The translations under genes and the position numbers were made by a program. Positions 55,709 to 64,000 of a stretch of DNA of 64,000 nucleotides are shown one piece after another. The notes under the pieces were generated by a model. The model did no database searches. It was given only the letters and a program-made list of their open reading frames with translations, and had not been told where the DNA came from. Every line of letters starts with the position of its first letter. The first letter of the stretch is position 1. The stretch is taken from positions 6,935,682 through 6,999,681 of the forward strand of contig JACBWW010000016.1 of the NCBI GenBank assembly GCA_020086605.1, given 5' to 3'. Source of the stretch: Lanius collurio (lineage: Eukaryota; Chordata; Aves; Passeriformes; Laniidae).

Positions 55709-56848
55709 CTAAGAAGATGAGGTAACATTGCCTGAAGACATGATAGTTTCAGGATGGTCACCATCCTCCTTCTGTGGGTGTGAGGAGTTGTCAGACTTAC
55801 TCCGGCTGAACTCCATCCCCCCAATGATTGGCCGTTTGAATTTGGTCCCAGAATCTGCGGGGGGACATTTGCAGCAGCACAAAATCTTGATGAAAGCCCT
55901 GCGCATCTCTTTGTTTGTCAAGGTGTAGATGATAGGGTTCGTGGCTGAATTGAGCACGGCCAGTACTAAGAAATACTCTGCTTTATAGAGGATTGGGCAG
56001 GCCTTCACTTTGCACCCCACATCCAGTAAAAGCAAGATGAACAGAGGAGCCCAGCAGGCAATGAAGACACTCAGGACTATGATCACTGTCTTGAGCAAGG
56101 CTAGTGACTTTTCTGAGCTCCTAGTAGCTTTGGTAATGTTTTTCCGAAATGTCAGCCTGCGGCTCCTAGTCCTCACCATGGAGTAGATCCTGCAATAGAG
56201 GACAACAATAGATAACAAAAGGCCAGTGAAAACGGTTGTGCAAAAGAGAATATAGTGCTTGTGGTAGAGAGGCAGCACTGTGGAGCAGTTGGACAAGAGG
56301 TTCTTGCAGTTCCAGCCCATGATCGGGAGTCCCCCGAGGATCGCGGAGATGACCCAGCACGCACTGATCAGCAAGAACGAGCGGAAGCTGTTGCTGCCAT
56401 TGTGGAGTTTCATCTTCAGCATGGTGATGTATCTCTCAATGGCAATGGCCAACAAGCTGAACACAGAAGCTGACAAGGCAACAAACATGCTGCCTTCTCT
56501 TACAAACCACTGGTTGGGGGTCAGACTGTAGGTTTTGTGTCCAGATAGCAGGAGGTTGGCAGTGTAAGCCACACCAGCCAGCAAGTCTGAAAGAGCCAAG
56601 TTCCCAATGAAATAGTACATGGGTCTGTGAAACTTCTTGGTTTTCCAGATGGTAAGCAAGACAAAAATGTTCTCCAAGATTATAAAGCAGCAAATGATGA
56701 TAAAAACCACCGACGTCACTTTAATTCCAGTGTCCACACTCTCATTTAGCTTTCCAGTATAATTATAATGCTCTTTGATGACATAGTTGACATCAGTGTT
56801 GGTGGGGTTGCTGGTGACCTTCTGCGGGGCAGTGGTGCCGGAGTTCAT
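55709..56848 (-). CDS. S1PR1: Sphingosine-1-phosphate receptor 1 (class A GPCR)
   Basis: Plasma-membrane receptor for sphingosine-1-phosphate. In the known family it couples to Gi and controls vascular barrier function and lymphocyte exit from tissue. The protein is 379 residues (human 382) and matches S1PR1 almost throughout. Visible features: N-glycosylation sequon NYT at N29; TM1 about 44-68; ligand head-group pair R117/E118; ERY at 138-140 (the family's DRY variant); extracellular-loop cysteines C181/C188 and C279/C284; RRLTF with T233 (equivalent to the Akt site T236 in human); CWAP at 265-268; NPIIY at 304-308; palmitoylation-type CCCKC at 324-328; and a serine-rich tail near 348-357 that in mammals is phosphorylated during internalisation. 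The ATG at 56848 is chosen because its context is strong (CACC before ATG, A after), it gives the family length, and it is the first in-frame ATG after an in-frame TGA. An in-frame GTG at 56953 is not a credible start. The frame is intact and the coding region has no intron, as is usual for S1PR1. Confidence 0.98.
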   Translation of the reverse strand: MNSGTTAPQKVTSNPTNTDVNYVIKEHYNYTGKLNESVDTGIKVTSVVFIIICCFIILENIFVLLTIWKTKKFHRPMYYFIGNLALSDLLAGVAYTANLLLSGHKTYSLTPNQWFVREGSMFVALSASVFSLLAIAIERYITMLKMKLHNGSNSFRSFLLISACWVISAILGGLPIMGWNCKNLLSNCSTVLPLYHKHYILFCTTVFTGLLLSIVVLYCRIYSMVRTRSRRLTFRKNITKATRSSEKSLALLKTVIIVLSVFIACWAPLFILLLLDVGCKVKACPILYKAEYFLVLAVLNSATNPIIYTLTNKEMRRAFIKILCCCKCPPADSGTKFKRPIIGGMEFSRSKSDNSSHPQKEDGDHPETIMSSGNVTSSS

Positions 56849-57003
56849 GGTGCCTGGCTGGGGACTGCTCCCCCAGCGGCCACCGGACGGTGACGCCGAC
56901 CGCAAAGCCGGTGGCTGCCCTGCAGCTCCTTGGCGCCACAGCCTGCCCGGCACTGCTGCACAGCCTCAGAAACTGAAGCCCTGAGAACAAGAGGCACAAA
57001 ACC

Positions 57004-58105
57004 CTGAGTTAAAAGAAAGAAGACAAATAGCGTAGCAAATGCTAAAGAGTTTAAGATAATCTGCTGGTTTAACTGTGCATCACAGTCATATTCACAGGTG
57101 AATCAGTTTCATTCAGCTAGTAAAATACGTTTAAAAGGTGGGTTAGGCGTATTCAATAGGTAAAGGTGGAAGGACAAAAAAGTTCTGTCACGCAGAACTG
57201 AACAAGTTAGAGTCAGCAAGGACTGCGTTACTGGGCTTCTTCCAACACAAAAGATCTCAAAGCTCCCCAGCAGTTAGTTCTAGTCCTTTTTCTTCAGCAG
57301 GAAATACAAAAGCAAGGATTTAGAAAGGGAAAGGGCTTGCTTGGTTAAATTTAACTCCAAATGTATGACAGTCTGCACAGAAATTACTTGACAGGAGACT
57401 TGCGTTCTCCTCCATTAATAAAGTCAGAATACACTTTGGAAGGGGGTAGTTATGCAATTTACTGATGCCATCTCAAACAGTGATAAAATTCACTAGTGTA
57501 AATATAAACAAGAGATCATCTCAAAGCTGTAAACAGGTAAGGGGTGCCCTTGCTAAACACAAGTGAGAACATGCTTTACAAAACCCACAGCAGTATGAAG
57601 TTTAGAAAAACAAGAAAAAAACATAATTAAGCTAGAGAGCAAGCCCATTCCATGGATCTGAAACAAAGAATGTCAAAAAAACCCCTTTGCATTTAAATAA
57701 CTAGTATTGCAGGCTTTTGAAATGGGCATAATTAAGGAACACACATATAGAGGAAACTCCCTTTACATATGAGGGTTTTGTAGTGGACATTTAAAAAGAA
57801 TTAAACCCGTAGTATCACGCAAGGAAAGAAGAACAGGCAGATTTGTTAAACTGCAGCCTAAGCGGGGCACAGCAAGAGGTGCGAGACCAGCGGGTTCAGC
57901 TCCCTGCTCTATTCCCGGGTTCCAGCCCGCACCGCTCCTGCTCCTGCTCCGCTCCAGCTCGCGTCCCGCACTGCCTCCGCCGGACGCGGCACCTGGCCGG
58001 GCACGCCGGGGTCCCGGCAGCCTCCCCCCCGCCCCTTCTTTTTGTTTCGTGGCCCCGGGGGTCGCGCCGAGCGGGGACTGCAGCGCTGGGGACTGCGAGC
58101 CTTAC
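57004..58105 (-). other. S1PR1: Predicted intron in the S1PR1 5' UTR
   Basis: On the minus strand a consensus donor (AG|GTAAG) places the exon 1 end at 58106. Two pyrimidine-rich acceptors lie just upstream of the coding exon: one opening the exon at 57003 (tract TCTTCTTTCTTTTAACTCAG) and one at 56980 (TGCCTCTTGTTCTCAG). A non-coding first exon followed by one coding exon is the known S1PR1 architecture. I see no gene within the interval, which becomes AT-rich beyond about 57840. The choice between acceptors needs transcript data. Confidence 0.6.
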
Positions 58106-58660
58106 CTCGCTCAAGCGCGACGCGGAGCCCAGACCGGCCCCACTCATCTTGCGTGCCCGCGGAGCAACTCCGGTGGGCGGGCTGGGGGGCTCGGTGGTTT
58201 TAATCTTTCTGCAGCTGCCACTCTCCACCCCGTTTCCGATTCCCTGCCTCCTCCCTGCACGGACCTGCACGCCCAGCCCGCCCCAGTCGCCGCCAGGCCA
58301 CCCCCGCCCTGCCCCGCCCGCCGGGGCGTGAGCAGCGCTGCCGTGCCGGGCTGGTACAGACCCCGCGGGGCCCAGCGGGCAGCCTGGGAAGGCGTGAGGC
58401 CAAGAACTCCTCCGCGGGACCCCCTCGCCCTGCCGGCCGGGGGACGCGGGGAGGGGACGCCGCGGCCAGGCTCCAGCCGTCCCCGACCTGGGAGCCGCCG
58501 GCTCCCGCTACCGGGCGCAGCCGGCATTCCGGGGAAGGAGGTGCTGGCACGGCCCGGCCGGCTCCGAGCACGGCTCCTGCGTCTCGCGGGGTGCCGGGGG
58601 CACCTTCCCGCCCGCCCGTCTTTCGCGCCCCCCGGGTAGGCACAGAAAGGCTACGGCCAA
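57850..58660 (-). promoter_or_regulatory. S1PR1 promoter CpG island
   Basis: A GC- and CpG-rich block stands out sharply from AT-rich DNA on both sides and covers the predicted first exon. It contains several GC-box/KLF-like sites, notably a CCACCC/CCCCGCCC cluster at about 58292-58320 and CCACCC near 58225. KLF2 is a known activator of S1PR1 in T cells, so these motifs fit, but occupancy here is inferred. Long open frames in this block on both strands reflect base composition rather than coding. Confidence 0.8.
58106..58175 (-). other. S1PR1: Predicted non-coding first exon of S1PR1
   Basis: This GC-rich segment ends at the splice donor at 58106. The 5' end is a guess: a TATA-like TTAAAA lies at 58198-58203 on the minus strand, which would place the cap near 58170. 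An ATG at 58147 opens a frame that stays open for 14 codons to the donor in phase 0, so the exon may carry an upstream ORF start. Confidence 0.45.
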
Positions 58661-59449
58661 AGGTAGGATCCCTTTGGGGGTATGCTACTACCTCCGTTCT
58701 CTCTCTTAGAGAACAGTGTAAGTCATGCTTAAGGAAACACCTGGGAGAAGCTCTTCCATTTTCTCCCCACACCAAGGTGTGTTTTTGCCCTGGCAGGCCC
58801 GTTGGCTGCCACCCGCACTTGTTGCCTGCAGAGTGACTCACCAGCGGCTCCCCCCGGGGAGGCAGCAGCAATGGGGCAAGGATGGTGCCAGGCTGCACGC
58901 TGGGGGGCAGAAGCCAGAGCTGGCCCACGGGGGATAAGCTCAGTTTCTGCCGCTGTCAAACAGCACCAGCTGTTGGTGTTTCCACATGCAAACCCCCCCC
59001 AGAAAACAAACACCACACCCCCCCAAACCAACTTCTGCATGTTCAGAGAATGCCATAAAATACTTACATGTTTGAAAGTGGGAAGTTTTAAATACATTTT
59101 TTTAGAAACAAAATTGGCAATGGCAACTACTTAACACTATTACCACTGTATTACATAAAGACAGAAGTGACTTTAGGTTTTATAATTCCTTCTCCCTTCA
59201 AACTTTTAAAAGAAAAAACACCTTTGGTGTATGTGAAATGCCAGCTCTGGTGGTATTCTACTGTTGCACTTAGTGCAAAAATTTTCCCCATCCTTCCTTG
59301 CTCTGCTTTTGTTAAGTCTAAATTGAAATGCAAAAGAATATCACAATAGGCCAGAGCTCAATATATTAGGTCTTTCACTTTAGAGCATAGTGCCTGTCAA
59401 TTAGCAGTAGCAGTTGTTATGGGGAAGCAGCTTTCCTCTGAAAGTATGA
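58661..59449. other. S1PR1 upstream flank
   Basis: The shoulder of the CpG island, then AT-rich DNA. C-rich runs lie near 58988-59026. No exon or repeat is recognised. Confidence 0.6.
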
Positions 59450-59950
59450 GTACTCTACCCTCAGGAAGAGGGTCCCTCTCCCATTTATGCTAATAGTCAT
59501 GCTTCAATTGCTCCACGCCTCTCCCAGAATGACTCAGATAAATTACACCGGCAAACAGACATTTAGTCTTCCACCACAAAGCTAGAAACTTGAAAAGATA
59601 TTTAGCCTCCTGAGAGCCTGGAGGAAAATACAGCCGTTAAGTCACAACTGTCAGAAAAGGCACACAAGATAAATCATGCTTGAGGTCGACATATGCATCC
59701 CCTGCAACTGCCTGACATACCCCAGATATTTCAAGCTTTCCCCCTTATTTATCTAATATACAGAAAATACTAAATAAAAGTGCATTCATTAGGCATTTTC
59801 CTCTAGGAAATAATTCTCACATAATTTTAAGTATGAGGAACATATTAAAAGAACATGCTTTAATTAAAGGATAGAATGACTCAGGGTTTCATTAGTCACA
59901 TGTGCAGGCTTTCATGTTCAAGCTACTGGTTACCAACTGAGAGGACACCA
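59450..59950. promoter_or_regulatory. Candidate upstream enhancer of S1PR1 (motif cluster)
   Basis: This lies about 1.3-1.8 kb upstream of the predicted S1PR1 start site. It has two copies of AGAATGACTCAG about 345 bp apart (near 59527 and 59872), each with an AP-1/MAF core TGACTCA; AGATAA-type GATA cores near 59535 and 59667 and one inverted near 59752; and a palindromic STAT/BCL6-like TTCC-N4-GGAA at 59798-59809. GATA and ETS/GGAA motifs suit an endothelial gene. This is motif reading only. Confidence 0.3.
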
Positions 59951-59999
59951 ACTCAGAGATGTGACATCCAACAAATTAATTGTCAGAGGCTGTGTAAAA

Positions 60000-60770
60000 T
60001 CACAGAACCACAGAATGGTTTGGGTTAGAATGGACCTTAAAGATCACCCATTTCTTACTCTGCTTCCATGGGCAGGGGCCCCTTCCACTGGGCCAGGATG
60101 CTCAAAGCCCCATCCAACATCGCCTTGAACACTTCCAGGGATGGGACATCTGCCCTTTGGGCAACCTGTTCCAGGGCCTCACCACCCTCACCAGAGAAAT
60201 TCTTACCAATATCTAAACTAAACTTATTCTCTTTCAGTTTGAAGACATTCTCTTGTCCTGTCACTACATGCTCTTGTAAAAAAGTCCCTCTCCAGCTTTC
60301 CTGTAGGGCCCTCTTTAGATTCTGAAGTGTCACAATGACGTCATCCCAGAGCTGTCTCTTCTCCAGGCTGAACAAACCCAACTCACAGCCTTTCCTTCTA
60401 AGAGGTGCTCCAGCCCTGTGATCATTATCTGCATCTTTCCTCGGGACCAGCTCTGACAGGTCCATGTCTTTCCTGTGCTGAGAACCCCAGGGCTGGACAC
60501 AGCACTGCAGTTGGGGTCTCACCACAGCAGAGCAGAGGAGCAGAATCCCCTCCCTTGACTTGCTGCCCTCACTGCTTTTGGTGCAGCCCAGGATACAATT
60601 GGCTTTCTGGGCTGCAAGCTCACATTGCAAGGTCATGTCCAGCCTCCCATCTACCAGCACCCCCAGGTCCTTCTTCATCTCTGCCTCTCTCGGCTTATAG
60701 TGATACAAGGAGTTGTCCCAACTGAGGTGCAGCACTGGGCAAAGTATGCAGGCACTTCCAGTCCAAAAAG
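60000..60770 (-). mobile_element. CR1 LINE 3' fragment (antisense)
   Basis: On the plus strand the block opens with the reverse of the typical CR1 tail (cacagaatggtttgggtt) and continues through conserved CR1 3' sequence such as CAAAGCCCCATCCAAC and CCAGCTTTCCTGTAGGG. Read on the minus strand, a frame resembles the C-terminal part of the CR1 reverse-transcriptase ORF, with KDLGVLVDGRLDM, AAQKANCILGC, WGSQHRKDMDL, ELGLFSLEKRQL and SLEVFKAMLDGALS. The frame lacks an ATG start and the endonuclease and reverse-transcriptase core, so this is a 5'-truncated, inactive copy, as most CR1 insertions are. The left boundary is clear; the right boundary near 60770 is approximate. Confidence 0.92.
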
Positions 60771-63700
60771 TTGGGTATTTGTACCACAAAAAGCATCCTT
60801 AGACTCAGATGACCACACACATTTACAGCCTTCTTGACATTTTAGCAGAGAGGAAACAGAAATACAGCTTCACTCTTCACAGGCAAATGAAGCCAGATCA
60901 GCTGGATTTGCACTGAAGGCTGTCTAAACCCTCAGAGAAGATAGGTTAACATGGCTCAACTGCACAGGCTCTAACCTGCTTACAAGGGCTCAAACACAAA
61001 CACAAGTAAACTCAGGTTGGTCCAGCCAACTCTACCAAAACTGTAGTTGCTGGTAAGTGTTTAGTGAGGGGGTTTACACCAGGGTTATACTCCAGTCTCA
61101 CCCAAAGAACAAGCCACCAACAGAATGAGAACTCTTCCTCAGTACTTCTCCAACTGCCTGGTCCACCGATAAGTAAGCTTGTACTTCTACTACAGAAATC
61201 CAGTGTATATGTAGCTCCTTTGAGAACTCGACTCTGGAATTGCCTATGGTCAGAATAAGGAGCAAGAACAACACAATGTTATTTATGCATTTCAGAAATA
61301 ACCAGAATGCAGGTCTTGGTCAAATGCCAGCAGGAAGGCTGCACACATCAGGACACCAAACCAACACATAACAGATGCCTCACCTTGGTAAACTGGTTTA
61401 AAAAAAAGTTCTGAAACATGTCTACTAGCATAAAGGGGCAGATGCATTTTTCACAGGGGTCCTGAATGCTCTTAGGTAGTTTTTAGGATGAGCAGAAACT
61501 CATATTTTAGGGAATGTCAAGAACAACAACAAAATAATACTGACTGTACGTGACAGCCAAAGTTCTTGTGGAACTTCCAGTGAGAATTTAGTGTGGTGGG
61601 GATTGCAGAAACCTGGCTAGTCACAGAGCAATTTCCTTACAGGAAAATGTTTTGATCTTGTCAGAAAAGCTGCAAGCTGGGGTCCACCCAATGCCTGCAT
61701 AACAAAAGACTGGTGGCCTCTGACACAACCAGACCGAACTCCCCCAGTGCTGCTGGACAACTCACAATTGCATCAGAGTCTGAATACTATCCATCTTGAA
61801 AAGATAGTGACAATCCCTGCAAGAGAGATTAGCGAAGGATTTTTCTCCAACACATCATTCTTCTGAGCTTTAAAAAGTCTTTGTCCATGTAAGCAAAAAC
61901 TACTTTTATTCATTCTGATGCAACTTAGGTCACAAAGGAAGCCATTTCTCTCTGAAATGCTGGGTCATGACAGGAGATTCATGAAATAGTATCAGAGAGC
62001 TGGTTTGGTCACCAAGAAAACATCAAGAGTGGCCTGCAGAATCCCCCAAAATTCTCATGACTAGAAGAAATATAAAGTTAGACTCATTATTCTGCTAAAA
62101 TCCCTGAACAAATATTCCATATTTTAAATCATTTGTCAAGATTTACGTGCAATGTAGCAGGCTCTTATGTCCCTTCAAGTAATTAATACTTTTCAAAATA
62201 TGTAAGTAAAAAAACCAAAACTCTAATTTGTTCAAGTGGGTTCAAATGACACCTTAAATGAAGTATATGAAGGTGGAGGAAAATTGTAATATTGTGAGAT
62301 AACTCAACCCATACTGGGAGACTATGCTAGAAAGTTCCAAGAGAGCAGAGAAGACACTGAAAGTATTTCTGTATCTTTAAGAAAGCTACAGAGAGTAAAT
62401 TAAATTACTTTATTAATTTGTTAATGTCAGAGTAAATACAAACCATCTATATTGATTCTTGAGTGATACTGAATACCTAGGAGAAAAATTCAGATTTATC
62501 GTTTAAACGTAATTAAATTATTTCAGTTGAATCACTTTTCCAGTTTAGAACAATCTGGTTTTAAATTACTCTTTCCACAGGGAATAATAGGTTAGATGAA
62601 TTAATTTTCTGTTGATATTCAGAGTGTTCAAAAATTCCATATCTTCTTTCCTCAGATTAGAATCCAAAACCTGGTTTGGAGGAAAAGAAAGTCATGAGAA
62701 CATTGCAAAGACTAAAGCACACACATTTGTTCAGTATTAGTATTCTTTAACTTAGATGCTCTGTTTTTAAGTTCTTGATACTCGTAAGTAATATTAATTA
62801 AGTGGCCTTTTTTGTTTTGAAAGGAAATTTTAAGAAGTTTACTATATTCATTTTTGTGAGAATCTGTACTTTATTTTTAGATCACTAAGCTGACTATATT
62901 AGTAGGAAAACTCAAGTCTGAAGGGAAAGAATTGAAGTAGTTGAGAAAGTGACATGCAATAGTTTGCATGGGTATCACTGTACCCAAAACTGTAACACAC
63001 TTCAATATATGGAGCAATCATTAACAGGATGATAAAACTGCTAATATGTTCTTGAACTTCCTATTAGTAGTTCAACTACAGAATGTTTCTCAAAGGGCCC
63101 TGGCTGGCCAAGCCACTATTAGGATCACAAACATTCCTCTTGGGCACAGTCACTGAGATCTGCTACAGTTAGCCGGTGCGGGCTCCTCCGAGCAGCACAT
63201 CCCACAGCTTTGGCCACGCCTACAGTGCCTTACAGAGTGATAACGTGCTACAGCACTGGAGAATACACTGCAAACACTCAGTTTTCTTTCAAGTGTGTAA
63301 ATATCTTACTGGAGGCTCAAAAAAGCTTAAAAAAAATAAACAAACCCAAAAAACCCCAACTAGGCACATGAATAGTCTCCCAACACAGCAACACAAAAAT
63401 TTTTCTGAAGGTTGTCTTATCTGTTATTTTTACCCAATGCACAACAGTGAGAGGTGAGCTTCAAAGCTCTGGAAGGGGTGTGGCAATGTGGAAGGAACTA
63501 ACTGCCTTGGATTCAATCAGTAGCAGCAAGAGCTACACCACCTTTACCCCATTTTCAAAAGCGTGGGTTAACCACAGTGTGAAACGAGGTGTGAATATTG
63601 TTCAGTTGGCTTGGCCTAGTAGATTTGTGAACTTAGCAGTATTAAAGTTTCTTTTTTACACATGCTACTCGGAAAATAATGCCTTGGAAGTCATGTTGGG

Positions 63701-64000
63701 GGAACAGGTGTGATAGAAACACTTCTGCAGCCTGATTAAAAAATAATCCTGAATATGCACTTTAAAAAGACATTTCCATTATTTTCCAATGAAACATTAA
63801 GTGCCTTCATCTCCAGTACTATAAGAGATGAAAAGCAGAAAGAAGCAAGAAAAATAAGAGAGGAAGCTACTCAGAGTCAGGCAGGAAGCTACTTGGCTGC
63901 AGAGAAAATGGCCTCACCCTTTTCACTGACTTTTAGTTTATATTTTTCTTTTCCTTATTTGTTTCAAGAGAGTTTCCTTCCATTTGGAGTCACAGAGCTC
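60771..64000. other. Intergenic, nothing recognised
   Basis: AT-rich DNA to the window edge. It has small A-rich runs near 63330-63355 and no recognisable exon. All frames are below 95 codons. Confidence 0.65.

Noticed and set aside
56849..56953. N-terminal extension of S1PR1 from an upstream in-frame start
   Set aside because: The codon at 56953 is GTG, there is no upstream in-frame ATG before a TGA, and the ATG at 56848 has a strong context and gives the family length.
57843..58928. Frames of 120-240 codons around the S1PR1 promoter
   Set aside because: These are also CpG-island composition artefacts on both strands, with no recognisable protein.
60055..60789. 244-codon minus-strand open frame as a host gene
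   Set aside because: It is CR1 LINE sequence, begins with TTG, and lacks the catalytic core of the reverse transcriptase.

Overview
The window is vertebrate nuclear DNA, most likely from a bird. It is AT-rich and gene-poor, with one recognisable protein-coding gene, three CpG-rich islands, and scattered old transposable-element pieces. The bird assignment rests on two antisense CR1-type LINE 3' ends (about 33.37-33.60 kb and 60.00-60.77 kb) and on LTR pieces that match, from memory, families common in bird genomes (12.39, 21.8-22.5 and 33.7-34.1 kb). I cannot name the species.

The gene is S1PR1 (sphingosine-1-phosphate receptor 1), on the minus strand. Its whole coding region lies in one exon (55709-56848, 379 codons plus stop), as expected for this family. 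A non-coding first exon can be proposed in the CpG island at about 57.85-58.66 kb. A consensus splice donor ends at 58106, the intron is about 1.1 kb, and acceptors lie at 57003 or 56980. The 3' UTR probably runs about 1.5 kb to a polyadenylation signal at 54198-54203. The DNA 1.2-1.8 kb upstream of the promoter (59.45-59.95 kb) holds clustered AP-1, GATA and STAT/BCL6-like motifs and is a candidate enhancer.

Left of S1PR1, 0-54 kb is intergenic. From left to right it has: an old MIR/CORE-SINE-like fragment (about 4.0 kb); a 5' fragment of an ERVL LTR (12.4 kb); a nearly complete solo LTR with an imperfect 5-bp target duplication (21.8-22.5 kb); a CR1 tail next to an antisense LTR (33.4-34.1 kb); an orphan CpG island at 41.9-42.2 kb followed by a perfect splice donor; and a larger orphan CpG-rich block at 47.85-49.15 kb. 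The two orphan islands are the best candidates for unannotated, probably non-coding, transcripts.

Most other open frames are short, and several of the longest (the extension of S1PR1, the CR1 frame, and the frame at 9634-10086) begin at GTG or TTG rather than ATG. I found no CRISPR array, operon, tRNA, rRNA or other unusual genetic system. The more useful leads are regulatory: a possible upstream ORF whose stop overlaps the S1PR1 start, the upstream motif cluster, and the orphan CpG islands.
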